Of a DNA stretch of 64,000 nt, positions 10,624 to 22,694 are shown one piece after another. Position 1 is the stretch's first letter; each line of letters starts with the position of its first letter. The notes under the pieces are model-generated. The model did no database searches and was not told the origin of the DNA. It saw only the letters and a list, made by a program, of their open reading frames with translations. This DNA comes from Amblyomma americanum (Eukaryota; Arthropoda; Arachnida; Ixodida; Ixodidae), in assembly GCF_052857255.1 (NCBI RefSeq), contig NC_135505.1, positions 54,362,792 to 54,426,791 of the forward strand, in the 5' to 3' direction. A program made the translations under genes and the position numbers.

Positions 10624-12424
10624 CTCCTTTCCAGCCACGACCTTTCGGCCTGGTCGCCAGCCTGTGATGAAGCGTTTACGACACTCCGTCGCCTCCTCAC
10701 CACTCCACCAATTCTGCGTCACTTCGACCCTCGTTCTCCGACGGAACTCCACGCTGATGCCAGTGGCGTCGGCCTCGGTGCCGTACTCGCTCAACGCAAG
10801 CAAGGTTTTGACGAATACGTTGTCGCTTACGCTAGCCGGACACTCACAAATGCTGAAGCCAACTATTCTGTCACCGAGAAGGAGTGTTTAGCCATCTTTT
10901 GGGGGATCGTCAAATTTCGCCCTTACCTGTATGGGCGCCCTTTTGACGTTGTCACCGATCACCACGCCCTCTGCTGGCTGTCCTATTTGAAAGATACCTC
11001 TGGCCGACTGGCGCGATGGGCTCTGCGACTCCAAGAGTACGACATTCGCGTTATCTATCGTTCCGGCCGCAAACATGCCGATGCTGATGCCCTCTCACGT
11101 TCCCCTGTACCATCTGAGGCAGCGCCTTGTATATCCGCCCTGTATTCTTTGAAGTTTCAGTTCGCTGATATGACTTCCGAGCAACGCAAAGACCCGTGGA
11201 TCACTTGCCTTTTTGACCTCCTATCTGGCCAATCGTTTCGACCTCCTTCCCGTGCTCTCCGGCGTCAGTCCCGCCATTTCGCCATCCGAGACGAGGTCCT
11301 TTACCGCCGCAACTATCTCCCGGATGGTCGGAAGTGGCTTCTCGTCATTCCGACACATCTGCGCTCCTTCATTTGCTCTTCCTACCACGATGATTCCCAG
11401 TGTGCCCATGCCGGATTATTGAAGACTTTCACCCGTCTACGACAGCGGTACTACTGGCGTGGGATGGCCCGTTACGTCCGCCAGTTCGTTCAGTCCTGCA
11501 CCACATGCCAGCGACGAAAACATCCAGCTCGCCGACCCGCCGCTCCTATGCTGCCGCTTCCTTGCCCAGTACAGCCCTTCGAGCGTGTTGGCATCGACCT
11601 CTACGGCCCTCTTCCCAGCTCATCAACCAGGAACCGCTGGATCATCGTTGCCATCGACCACCTTACACGTTACGCTGAAACATCGCCTTTACCATCCGCT
11701 GCAGCCCACGACATTGCATCCTTCATTCTCCATCACATTATTCTTCGCCATGGTGCGCCCAAAGAGCTGCTCAGTGATAGAGGTCCGGCCTTCCTCTCAG
11801 AAGTTGTAAAAGCTCTCCTTCAGGAATTAAACGTTGTTCACCGCACCAGCTCCGCCTACCATCCCCAGACAAATGGCATGGTTGAGCGTTTTAATCGCAC
11901 CCTCGGCGACATGCTGGCCATGTATGTTGCTTCCGACCATTGTAACTGGGACCGCGTTCTCTCATTTGTCACATACGCTTATAACTCCGCTGCTCAAGCC
12001 ACCACCGGATTCTCTCCGTACTTTCTCCTGTACGGCCGTGATCATTCTTGCACAATGGACACCATTCTACCTTACCGCATTGATGCTTCCGAATTTACAA
12101 CTCTTTCTCAAGCCGCAACTTATGCCGAAGAATGCCGACAGCTTGGCCTGTCCTTCACTTGTCACGCGCTGCAGCAGCAGAAAAGCCCCGTGATCCCCTT
12201 GCACTTCTTCCCGCTTACCTTCCTGACTCTTTGGTTTGGCTCTGGTACCCTCCTCATGTCCCGGCCTTTCCTCCAAACTTGTTAGCAAGTACCACGGACC
12301 CTACCGTATTCTTCAGCAGACATCCCCCGTCAATTACCTCATCGAACCTCTTACGCCATCCCCTGATCATCGCCGCCGAGGCCGCGAAATTGTCCACACG
12401 ACCCGCCTCAGAGCTTATTAAGAC
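10624..12424 (+). pseudogene. Gypsy pol, RNase H and integrase
   Basis: One frame stays open from 10624 to 12285. RNase [18 protein letters not shown] (first Asp), [13 protein letters not shown] (Glu), [11 protein letters not shown] (Asp), and the conserved [14 protein letters not shown] end. Integrase: HHCC finger ([22 protein letters not shown]), then DDE residues in [17 protein letters not shown] and NGMVERFNR. Near 12180 a frameshift moves the C-terminus to another frame, where [14 protein letters not shown] shows the GPY/F module and REIVHTTRLRAY ends just before the polypurine tract. Catalytic residues are all present; only the tail is displaced. Confidence 0.85.
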
Positions 12425-12474
12425 CCCGCCGTCGTCACATCGCCCTAGGCCGCCAGAATGGCGCCCTTTCGCCC

Positions 12475-12483
12475 GGGGGGAAA
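12475..12483 (+). promoter_or_regulatory. polypurine tract
   Basis: GGGGGGAAA lies immediately before the 3' LTR, where second-strand synthesis is primed in LTR elements. Confidence 0.85.
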
Positions 12484-12752
12484 TGTAAGACTGGACACGG
12501 GCTTTAGAATCTTCAGAGGCTGGCGCTCAACGAAGACGACGAGAAGCGCCGAACATTGCGAAGCTCGAGCGCCGAACACTCCGAAACTCGAGCGCCGAAC
12601 GCTCGGTCGCTCCTGCGTGCTCTGGACTGAACGCGGTCTCTGTTCTCTGCCTGGACGGTTCGGCTGGTTGTTCGTGACGCTGTGCTTATTACTGTGCTGT
12701 GCTGTGGTGTGCTGTGTGTGCTGTATAAGTGGTGTGCTGTGTTCTTATTACA
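12484..12752 (+). repeat. 3' LTR
   Basis: 269 bp, same termini as the 5' copy. It carries an extra 24-nt GAAC...TCGAGCGCC repeat near 12565-12590 and lacks the 20-nt duplication of the 5' LTR. Confidence 0.92.
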
Positions 12753-13149
12753 ATAATAATAATAAAATTAATAATAATAACTACATTTCCTTCAAAGCCA
12801 CATGATGTTGGAGTCCTGCAGAAAAAGCTGTCATTAAGGCAGCTTGACAAGGCCGCATTCCCCTACACTGGCAACTACACGTAGCGGTCAGCAGTCATGA
12901 ACAAATATATACAACAAAGTGTGAAAGAGCAAGCGAAAGTTATAACATTGAAAAAAGGAAATTTCCACAAAACCTGACTAACAACACGGCACACAATTTC
13001 AACAAAGCTCATCGACGGAGATATAAAAGACAACATAGCAATTGAAAGTGATGGTTTGAGATCGAATGTTGTGAGACTTTTTTGTTGTTTTTATGTTTTT
13101 TTTAGTTTATAAAGTAATAACGAAGTTTTTTGAAAGTGATATAGGTACG
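12753..13149. other. microsatellite remainder and unassigned sequence
   Basis: The AAT repeat ends by 12781. After it come about 370 bp with no recognisable domain, ending in a T-rich stretch (13075-13110) before the next Gypsy gag. Confidence 0.4.
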
Positions 13150-13209
13150 TGACGGCCAGCCGAAGAATGAGACAAGATGACTGGCGGCAATGAGATGGTT
13201 TTAATGACC

Positions 13210-14202
13210 GCTGGCCTAGCGCGAGCCCTCCGTCTCGGGCCAATGCCAACTTCCTCTCTTCGTCACCGATGTCGTGACACAGCCTCGCGACCCGGGCACC
13301 TTTTGTGGCACCGATGACGTCGATGTTGAAGACTGGCTAGCCATGTATGAGCGTGTGAGCAAGCACCACCGATAGGACGTGACCCTCATGCTTGCTAACG
13401 TCATCTTCTACTTGGCGGGCACGGCGCGCGTCTGGTTTGAGACGAATGAGGAAGCACTTACCTCTTGGGACACCTGTAAGCAGAAGCTCCGCGACTTATT
13501 TGGCAAGCCTATTGGACACAAGCTCAGCGCTAAAAAGGACCTCGCTTCTCGAGCTCAGTCATCCACCGAGTCTTACATCTCTTACATCCAGGACGTCCAC
13601 GCTCTTTGCCTTAAGGTAGACAGGGCCTTTCAGAGACCGACAAGGTGGGCCACATCCTCATGGGGATCGCTGAAGACGCTTTTAACTTGCTCTTCTGCAA
13701 AGACTGCGCAAAGGACGACTCTGTCCTTCAGGTGTGCTGGCAGCTTGAGCAAGCCAAACACCGCCGCATTGCTCTCCGTTTCGACCGCCTTCCGAACACG
13801 GCGGCTACACCTTCCTGCGAAGACCTGCCAACACTGCAACAGCCGTCGCGTCCAGCTAATTTAACCCGAATTGTACGGATGGAACTGGAGGCTATGACTC
13901 TCATCGACTTCGGCCCTCAGCCGCCTGACGCAACGATTGCTCTGATCCAGGCCGTTGTTCGCCAGGAGTTTTCCAACGTGGGTCTCAATTCTGGCCTGCC
14001 CTCTGCGTCGCCCTGTACACCAACCACCGCTCTATTGATTGCCGCTGCTTCACCGACTCTGGCCATCCCACCGCGTTATCGCTACCGGAATCGTGCGGAC
14101 TGGAGAACCTCAGACGACCGGCCTATCTGCTTCACCTGCTCGCGTGTCGGCCACATTTCCCGCCACTGCCGCAGCCGTTGGTTTTCTCCGCCTTACTCTT
14201 AA
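13210..14202 (+). pseudogene. gag of the second Gypsy element
   Basis: Capsid motifs: RDPGTFCGTDDVDVEDWL, then MLANVIFYLAGTARVWFE, LTSWDTCKQKLRDLFG and SYISYIQDVHALCLKVD. The codon for the Trp expected before DVTLMLA is TAG at 13374-13376. A shift near 13635 leads into MGHILMGIAEDAFNLLF and a Pro/Ala-rich spacer, ending with an intact CCHC knuckle, CFTCSRVGHISRHC, and stop at 14200-14202. Normal role: particle formation and RNA binding. Confidence 0.78.
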
Positions 14203-14439
14203 CTCTAATTATGATCGTCGTATGGACTACGGACCTCGTTCTGATTACGATCGTCGTGCTGACTACTTACCGCGCCAGATGTCTCCCCGTCCCGAGTTCT
14301 CACACGCCAACGACACTCCGAACCCGCGCAGGTACAGCTGCTCGCCTTCACCTCAGAACCGTCGTCCCTTTCGCCGCAACTTCAACTCTCATCCACTCCG
14401 CCCTTACCTGGCTCTCATTCGGAAAACTAACCAATGCAG

Positions 14440-15075
14440 CTCCCGGAGGTGACGCTGCATTGACGACGCGGCCCGAACATCCACTCCTGACCCCCGCTAC
14501 TCGCCGCAACCTTCTCGACATCTGCGTGGACGGTGCACCAGTTAAGGCTCTGATTGACACTGGCGCTAAAGTTTTGTCTCGAGCTCTTTCTTTCGCTGTC
14601 ATTTGAAGACGCTTGTGACACCTGCCGTTTCCTCAGCCGTTCGTTTCGCCGACGGCGGTGCTGCTGCCGTAGTTAGAATGTGCACTGCGCGAGTTCGCAT
14701 TGCCGGCCGTACTACAGCCGTACTGTTTACTGCGCTGGACCACTACCCCCACGATGTGATCCTCGGCATCGACTTTTTATCAACCCACGCTATGCTAATT
14801 GATTGTTCCACTAGCCTTTTTCGTTTGTACCTGCCGCTCTGCTCTCAAAGCGCCGATTCCAAGCCACCCCGCTTACCTGCCGCTGAATTTAATCCCCGGC
14901 CGCGCGATTCTGCAGTCTATGTTCCAATGTCCCCGGTTCCCCCCCTTCCTGATGGTGCCTACGTCACTTACAAATTCAAGGACATTGTCCTTCAGCGAAA
15001 TGTCATCCTTCCACACATCGTCCTGACCGTCATCAGTAACGGCACCTACCTTGCGATTCTCAACTTCGTCCTCTT
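14440..15075 (+). pseudogene. aspartic protease of the second Gypsy element
   Basis: The catalytic strand reads LIDTGAKVLSRA near 14550; a shift near 14600 follows. The next frame gives RVRIAGRTTAVLFTALDHYP and HDVILGIDFLSTHAMLIDC, the second half of the fold. Beyond NVILPHIVLTVISNG the similarity ends and the frame continues into hydrophobic, AT-rich non-element sequence up to 15236. Confidence 0.75.
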
Positions 15076-15079
15076 CGTC

Positions 15080-15689
15080 ACAATATTCTCGGGTTGTATG
15101 TTTTTATTATGCAACGTATTTAAAAATCTTGGTAACCTGTTTTTAACATTTGTAAAACATATGTTGTCCTACATGTTTCAACTTCCCATTTCTCAAAATT
15201 TCTCGTGTTTTATGCGTTGGGATTATTTCTTATGTTGACTGTCTGGCGCAAGAAACAAGCACCATTTTTTATCTCTTGTTTGTATTGTTTGCACAGACGA
15301 TAATCATAAGTCTTCGTAGCAGGCATCACGTTATTCATGAGAAATAATCGTTCCGAGGGACAGCCCATGGGGACACTTGCAACGGCACGTATAAACTATT
15401 TTGCAGAACATGAATTTTGTGTATATTGTTTTGCGTCGTAGAGGCCTAGACTAAATTGCATTAATTAAGTCCTGAGCAAAACAAGGTATTATACAGTAGC
15501 CTCATTACATTACGTGGTAGTACACTTGCATTGCGATATATGACGCAGAATACTTGCGAGAGTTTTTTTAGTTAAGCAGTTAACATGTGCATCCCAATAT
15601 AAGGTCTCATGAAATATAACACCTTATGTTTTAATACAAGGCACCATTTCAACTGGGGTTGATTTGAACAAAACAGTTTGGCTAGTTAT
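15080..15689. other. AT-rich sequence, nothing recognised
   Basis: About 600 bp without domain-bearing frames or repeats that I can identify. Confidence 0.4.
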
Positions 15690-16400
15690 TATAGGTTTAT
15701 TTCTGGCGTGCAATGAAACGGCGTTTGTTTTTGTATCTTATTTTTAAAAAATGATCTTCAGTCCATTTCTCTAGCTTAGCTAGGCTTTCATTCGCATGGC
15801 AAATTACTTGATCGGTATCATTTGCTGAAAAGAATAGACTCGTATCGTATGCGTAAATAATAAATTTTGTAGCTGGAGCTACGCTTACTCTGTCATTCAC
15901 GTAGATAATAAAAAGGAATGGTCCCTAAATACTGCCTTGCGGCTCGCCACGATAAACTGCTAGCGAGTCCGAACAAAATCCTTCTATATCTACAATTTGC
16001 TGCCTATTGTTTAAATATGATCGGATTAACGAAGCAGCCACACCAAGAAAACCATACCTTTGTAGCTTCGTGATGAGTAGCTGATAATTTATGAGGTCAA
16101 AGGTCCTTGAAAAATCTATAAATATGCCTAATATTATGTTTTCTTGTTCAATATGGTATAAATTTACTCATTTTGGGCAAGAAGTACCGACGCGGTGCTA
16201 AATCCCTTTCGGAAGCCATACTGGCAATCAACCAATCAACTATGAGGTTATGTTTCTCTTCAAATTTTGAAAATCACTTTAGAATGCTTTTTTTCGAAAG
16301 CCTTTAAAAAGACAGGTAATATGGAAACAGGCCGGTAATTCTTCATATCATTCTTATCACCTTTCTTGCACAATACCTTCACACGAGCCTCTTGCATTTG
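15690..16400 (-). mobile_element. CR1-like LINE reverse transcriptase fragment
   Basis: Minus-strand translation gives GIFIDFSRTFDLINYQLL, KLQRYGFLGVAASLIRSYLN, a decayed PQGSI-stop-GPFLFIIYVND, and the catalytic box FIIYAYDTSLFFS, in which the first aspartate of YADD has become Tyr. Motifs and spacing match the CR1-like element at 37117-41294, though the two are diverged. Endonuclease and ORF1 are missing. Dead by mutation of the active site and by stops. Confidence 0.7.
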
Positions 16401-18302
16401 ACATAACAGTGATATAACAGTGACATCACAGATATTTTAGAGTCAATGCTGCCCGTAACTTTGTGTCTTCAGGAAACCACTCTAGGTACACAACGTATGA
16501 ATACCCTGAGACATTTCAAAAATATTAGACGCGTACGCGAGCAGGCAAGTCGACTCTCGGGAGGCGTCGCGATTGTCGTTCAAAGCGGCGTCCCTGCTCC
16601 AGAAATCAAAATAAAAAAAACCTTGAAACCGTTGCGGTAAGCATCGTCACCTATAAAACAATTACTACCTGTTCTGTATATATTCTTCCAAATCTTGCAG
16701 TAACAGTTCATGACCTACAAGAACTCATCCATGAGCTTCCAGAAACATATCTAGTAGTTGGTGATTTTAACGCTCACTCCACTTTTTGGGGAAGCGAGCG
16801 CTGCGACTGTAGGGGCCAAATAATCGAAGATTTTGTCCTCACAAATAAAGTATGTCTCTTAATAACAGAAAACACCACATACTGCTCTGCCACCTTGAGG
16901 AAATTGACCTGTTTAGATCTGTCGTTTACTTCACGTTATGTTTTTAACGATTTTAAATGAGATGTCATTGACAACCCATATAACAGTGATCACCTTCCTA
17001 TACTAATCTGTTTAATTTCTCCATCGAAAGTAATTCCCACAAAACCGTGACGTTTGAAGCTGCATCTAGCAGACTGAGAACTTTTTAGGGCAAAAGCCAC
17101 TTTACAAAATATAGATTTAGAAAACCTGAGCATTGATCAGATAAACGAAGAGTTCACCAACTCTATCTACCTGCTGCCGAATTAGCTACTCCGCAGGTTC
17201 TGGAGTAGTGCGACCAAACCACAAAGTGTGGTGTAGAAAAGACAGCAAGGGAGCAAAAAAACAAAAAAAAAAAACAGATATTGGGGTAAATTTCGCAGGT
17301 ATCCGACGCATGAAAATCTCGTAAATTTTAAAAAGGCAAGAGCTAAGCCTCGGTATATCAGTCGCATTGACGAGAAAGCTTTATGACAGAGTTATGTTAC
17401 ATCTATAAACAGTCAAATCACACTCTACAAAATTGTAGAAGCAGGATCAAAGTTTAAACGGAAACTTTCACCTTTCACAATTCCACTTCTTACAACACCT
17501 GGAAAAGAAACAAGTATGAGGAAACAGCAGACTTTTTGGGTGAACACTTCGCTGCAGTTTCTAGTTTATCGCAATATACGCAGTCATTTATAAAATACAT
17601 TAATATAACCGAAAAAAAAACTTTCAATAAGTGGGGGTGGAAAAGAACAATACAACAATTTAATTACACGCCAAGAAATAAACAGAGTACTGTCTGCAGG
17701 AAAAAAAACTGCTTAGGATCTGACCAAATACACTATGAAATGCTTGCCCACCTTTCTGAGTCTGCCGTAGAAGCATTTTAAGATTATTTAACACTGTTTG
17801 AATATCAGGAAATATACCTGAAGCCTAAAAAAGGGTTATTAATGTAGCGTTTCTTAAGCCTAATAAACGTTCTACCTCTTCTAGAAGTTATAGACCCATA
17901 GCCCTTACCAGTTGCCTCTCCAAATCCTTCGAAATTGTCCTGAATGTAAGAATAACTTTTGTCCTTCTTTCCTGCGAACTTCTAGACATCCATCAATGCG
18001 GTTTTAAAAAGGGATGGTCCACAACAGATCACCTAGTTCGTCTCAAAAATACTGTTAGAGAGGCCACAGACCACACTGTCTTGCGGTCTTTTTTGATTTT
18101 GAAATAGCATATGATACCATCTGGAGGTTCGGGATTATTCAGGACTTAGCTGAGCTCGGCATTCGTGGCAGAATGCTGAACTGCCTTAAATACTTTTTGT
18201 CTAACCGTTCATTATATGTCCGCCTGGGCTCAACGCTTTTGAGAAAATTTATTCAGGAAAATGAAGTACCTCAAAGCTGTATTTTAAGTACAACTCTATT
18301 GT

Positions 18303-18480
18303 AAAAATGAAGAGGCCTGTGTTAGAGGCCCGTGTACTGTGCGATGTCAGTGCGCGTTAAAGAACCCCAGGTGGTCGAAATTCACGAAGCCCTTCACTAC
18401 GGCGTCCCTCATAGCCTGATTCGCTTTGGGACGTTAAGCCTCCATAACCCACAACCCAAAAATTTATTCTCTTAGCAAAA
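18303..18480 (+). repeat. SINE body inserted in LINE copy B
   Basis: The segment contains the SINE core I recognise from ticks (AGAGGCCCGTGTACTGTGCG, GTTAAAGAACCCCAGGTGG, CTACGGCGTCCCTCATAGCC, TTTGGGACGTTAA). It splits the RT exactly after VPQSCILSTTL. The tRNA-like head is missing. Confidence 0.75.
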
Positions 18481-19427
18481 TAATATCGAGGTCTGTTATG
18501 TATTCACTTTATGTACACGACCTCCAGATAGCTTGCACATCCTCCAACATATCAACATGTGAAAGACGTGTGAAAGACAGTCTTTACGTTGAAACTACGA
18601 ACCGTCACTTACAGACAGAAGAGTCATGCTCACATGCTCATAGATTCTAAATATCTGTTCACTGCACAATCATATTTGTTACCGCATCGCAACAGAGTGC
18701 CCATCTAGAGTACTCTTTGACAATAAACCGCAAGCTGCCCGTCCACTGCTCTCGCGATTTGAAGACATGTGCCATAACTTCGGCGTACTAGACATATTTC
18801 CAAGCATTACTCGATGGTGAGGTTCACTTCTGCCGTGGTACAATTTTCCCGAATCTGTGATCTCACACTTACATACTTCCGTAAAAAAAATTCCGCAACA
18901 TATAATACAAGAATTCCTCAAACTTGAATAAAAGCGCAGTAATTTCACAGCTTTTTCAAACGGACGGTTCAAAAACAGATGCTTGCGTTGAAAGCGCAGT
19001 GGTACAGGAGAATTTGAATAAAATAGTCATCATCGGTAAAATAGTCATCATCGGCCGTCTACTTATACGCCACACACACATTACACACAACTATCTGCTA
19101 ATAAAAGAAGACAAACCAGTTTGTGCTTGTGGAAATGAACTTACAATCAGTCGCATTTTAATTTCATGTTCGAAACTGGACAAGCTGCCGAATAAATGCT
19201 TCTCCCTGTTTCATAACTAATGCATCCTTTTCATCTCTCACTGTTCTTATGTGAAAATGCAATTGTGGACATGTCCTGCGTTTTAAGATGTTTAACAAGA
19301 GCTGGTGTTCTTAAAAAGATGTAAAACGTTACCCAGTGCTTTGCCTGATTCACCTCAGCCGCTTTCTCATTTCTGCAAATAGGGCGGAGGTTTTTTATTT
19401 GGATTGGTTGGGGGCCTCCAGTCCTCG

Positions 19428-19711
19428 CCCACCCAAGGACGGCTGACGAGGTTACCCAGCCTCCTTTGTAACCTTCATTATTGGCCATTTTTGAATCTTG
19501 TTTTTTTCTCATTACTGGTAAGAACGATATAACCTTTTGGGCTTTCTACACCACCATATTTTTTATAAACCCAGCCAAGAATGGCCGACGAGGTTACGCA
19601 GCCTCCTTTGAAACATTTATTGTTAGCCATTTGTGAATCTTGTCTTTCTCTCAATACTGGATAGAAGGATGTAACCTTTTAGGCTTTCTACACCGCCATA
19701 TTTTTATACCT
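19428..19711 (+). repeat. 142-bp tandem duplication in the 3' UTR of LINE copy B
   Basis: 19428-19569 and 19570-19711 align along their length (GACGAGGTTAC at 19445 and 19587; CTTTCTACACC in both) with scattered substitutions. Copies A and C have one version only. Confidence 0.8.
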
Positions 19712-19811
19712 TTCTAAAAGTCTACAGAAAACAATTTCTTATACCTTGTGCCTTGCGCATGATAGCCTTAGTTGCTTATACGCCATTGATCTGAACACAA
19801 CACAACTCTTA

Positions 19812-21490
19812 ATTATTGGAATTTTATTCACGACTACACGAATCAATATAAAAGGCACTCTTCACCCTCATTCTGCGATTCCAGCATAACTGCTGGGACT
19901 TCCACTCAGCCAAATGCTTTCTCATATTCAGTGAAGGCAGTATACAGGGTTTGGTTATATTGCTGATTTTTCAATCATATGGTTGATTAAGTAATATGGT
20001 GTATTATCGAGTGTGCTTTACAAAAGGCTGCCGTGTGATTTGGCTGATTCAAGTGCAAGGCGGTCCTGACTTTGTAAGCGATTACTTTAGTACATACCGT
20101 GTAGGCAGTGGAAAGTAAACTGATCGGTCGGCAATTTTTCATGTCCTTGAAGTCTGTGTCTTAAAAAATTAAGATCACATAAGCTTCTTCAAAATTCCTG
20201 GTACGCTCGAGGTCATAAGGCATTGCATGTATAGGATGGCTAGTTTTTCTAGGACAATCTGCCCTCCATTCTTCAACAGGTCTGTTTTTAGTTGATCCTC
20301 ACGAGTTGCTTTCGCCATTTTCATTGCTCCTAAGGCTTTGTATCCCTCTTCCTGTTTCATTACTGGCGGGATGTCACTTTGCTATACGACACTGCATCTC
20401 ATTAACATTCGGTTAGCAATGACTACTCTATAGATTTGTAAAGCTCTCTTTGGGTACTTTAACTACCTCATCTGTTTTGCTAGTGACATTGCCTTCTTTT
20501 TCTCTTATAGCATACATCTGATATTTATCTATGTTAAGTTTCCTCTTCACCACGTTTAGGCTACGTCCGTTTTTCAGAGTCTGATCCATTCTTTCCATAT
20601 TAAACTTTCTTATGTCCGCTACCTTGCGCTTATTTATTAACTTCCGTTTGTGGAAAAGGTATTTTCTATCTCTTAATTATTTCTCTCTACCAACACCCAC
20701 CGTCTGGTATCCAGCCTGCTTTTTCCCTACCTTCGCATCGAACTCGCCCATCATTACAGTGTACTCTGATTTTAGTTTTCTCATTGCCGATTCCACGTCT
20801 TCATGGAAGCTTTGAAAGACCAGGTCGTCATTGCTGGATGTAGGTGCGTAGGCCACAACTACCTTCAGATTGTACCTGTCATTGAGACTAATTACGATAG
20901 CGGCCAACCTCTTATAAATAGCATAGCACTGTTCTATATTGCTATAACGTGATTCATGAGGAATCACAGCCTAGTTCTCATCTGCTCGCTAATCCACGAT
21001 AATTCAGTACGTGCCAGCCCATTAGTACTGCATACGCCGCATCTGTCCTGCTAACCTCGCTATACCCTATGCAATTCTATTTATTACCCGCTAGTTAACA
21101 GCACTGCTAAGCTAGCCTCACTGAATGAAGTTCTGGCGTTAAATGTTGCAAGATTTAGTGTCCAATTGCGGCCTCTCCGGAGCCAGAGAATCTTAGCAAC
21201 CTCCGCTGTGTCACAGATCTGACCACTGCCCTGGTCAGTTGCGCCGTAACCGCTGGAGACTGAGGGTCGAGTGTTAATGCATTTGTTCATAGAAGGTTGT
21301 GGCCCAGCACTACACCAGGGTGACGAAATCCTGCTCAGGTGAGGGAGTGCGTTGCCGATTCCTGTCACTGAGATCAGGCCGCATTCTAGGCCTGGTTCTG
21401 CAATTCCATCAACACGTGGAGTTTTTTTTTTCATATCCGGTGGAGAATTGCGTAGCACCGCTATTCGAACCCAAGCCCTCTTTTACTTGA
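19812..21490 (-). mobile_element. RTE-like LINE, endonuclease and start of RT
   Basis: Reading right to left: a 5' leader, LNLATFNARTSFSEASLAVL (about 21170-21110), endonuclease motifs KVVVAYAPTSSNDDLVFQSF and YTVMMGEFDAKVGKKQ (about 20880-20710, with Glu where GDFNAKVG is usual), then KNCRPISLLSTAYTV and TAFTEYEKAFGWVEV of the RT fingers/palm. It stops near 19812, back to back with the tail of LINE copy B, so the catalytic RT box is lost. The fragment at 4735-5480 supplies the complementary C-terminal part of the same type of element. Confidence 0.65.
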
Positions 21491-22690
21491 GGTGGATGTT
21501 CTTTCTCTATCGCATCTCTGCTCCTCTGCAAAGTATACCAGATGTCTTGCTACAATATCTGACCTCCACCTTACGCTCCAACTCTATCATGAATGAATTC
21601 ATGGTCACCAATGCATACAGGAGACTGCTCTTGCTCACGCTCCGGCCCGTGAAAAAATTTCACCGTGCCATTCGTCTGTCTGGCATTCCCAATATAATAC
21701 CACGGCAGACCACACTACACACCTACAGGAAGGTTGCGAACACCTTCGTAATTTGCGGTACTACACCAAACCCTTCCCTCCCTCTTCCATTTCTTGTGCC
21801 GTGTCGACGCCAGTCTCTGTCGACTGACGCAAACTCCCTTCCCTATGATATGTATGCGCACATCTAACCCCCAACGTACTCTCTCACATATCGTGCCTCC
21901 CTCCTATCAACTCACATGCGCTCGACTGACCGCTTCGCAAACTTCTCTGCAGTGTCTCCTATGTCCACTTTTCGTCGACCACACTAGACACATCCAAGTG
22001 ACACCTGGTCCTACTTCACCTTAGCCGCTGCAGAGCGCCCATCAAACGGGCGACTACTGCTCGGACATGAGCTAGAAAAATAAGAATATTCTTTCACCCT
22101 CGCTCTTGCATTTGGCTGAAAAATCCAAAGACACCAAATAAGCTTGTTTCTCGCTCAAGCCACTTGACTACGTTTGGTCTAAGAGGACCCTTTACTGGCT
22201 TTCATTGTCTAAATATCAACCAATGGTCATAACTGCAACTTTGCAACAAAACTAGACAGGTTATTGAGGGACCGCATCGTATGTTGCGTCCTCACGAAGA
22301 ACCTATAAATAGAACCACTGGCAAAAAAAAAGATTTTAAACTAGCAGAACCACTTCCGTGAGCGTCAGAAAACCAAGCGCTTGATTCCCAGAAGATAAAT
22401 CTTAATCATTGTTAGTTAATCTTTGTTAATCATTGTAATCATTGTAATTTTTGTTTGATCATTCTTCAAAGATGCCGGCACGCCGCTTTATCGCTTTATC
22501 GGCAAGCCGCGACCAGGTTCATCTCAATTGATTGCATCTAGGCATTGACGATTCTAGGTTGTTCCAAAACGCTCTGATAACTTTGCACGCATATATCGAA
22601 AGTACGCTATCACATTTCAGTTCAGTGCAGCTCAGAGCGGAAGACATTCAGTTCGACGTCCGCTGAGCACGATTGTTGCCTCTGCCTCCA
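21491..22690. other. unassigned, one long plus-strand open frame
   Basis: A 171-codon frame reaches 21867, but its composition is low in domain-like features and it starts inside the RTE-like leader. I see no family match. The rest is AT-rich with short ATTGTTAATC-type repeats near 22400-22450. Confidence 0.3.
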
Positions 22691-22694
22691 CCGA

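Larger units (their letters stand above)
7348..12752 (+). mobile_element. complete Ty3/Gypsy LTR retrotransposon, 5.4 kb
   Basis: The element has two near-identical LTRs beginning TGTAAGACTGG and ending CTTATTACA, a polypurine tract directly before the 3' LTR, and gag, protease, RT, RNase H and integrase in the ordinary Gypsy order. It is flanked by ATAA at 7344-7347 and 12753-12756, consistent with a 4-bp target duplication, though the AAT repeat makes this ambiguous. The LTRs differ by compensating indels as well as substitutions, and the coding region has several frameshifts, so the copy is complete in structure but not autonomous. A related family supplies the gag-protease fragment at 13150-15075. 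Confidence 0.92.
13150..15075 (+). mobile_element. second Ty3/Gypsy element, gag-protease portion only
   Basis: The order and motifs match the element at 7348-12752 but the sequence is clearly a different family member. gag covers about 13210-14202 and protease about 14440-15075. RT, RNase H, integrase and both LTRs are absent; recognisable coding sequence ends abruptly after TYLAILN near 15065. Its parallel orientation 400 bp from the complete element may reflect clustering of related insertions. Confidence 0.78.
16430..19808 (+). mobile_element. LINE with RNase H domain (family copy B), endonuclease to 3' tail
   Basis: This is the longest copy of the family. Endonuclease, about 16446-17060: LCLQETTLGTQ, VVGDFNAHSTFWGSERCDCR, LTCLDLSFTS and NSDHLPILI. 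RT, about 17700-18560, is heavily shifted: RSYRPIALTSCLSKSFE, HQCGFKKGWSTTDHL, VPQSCILSTTL, then a SINE insertion, then LYVHDLQIACTSS. RNase H is largely deleted: only the first box (QTDGSKTDA, about 18960) remains. The C-terminal finger CACGNELTISRILISC is intact. The 3' UTR has a 142-bp tandem duplication, and the tail is GAACACAACACAAC near 19808. ORF1 is absent. Confidence 0.75.

Noticed and set aside
21352..21867. 171-codon plus-strand frame
   Set aside because: Begins inside the RTE-like leader of opposite orientation; no domain recognised.
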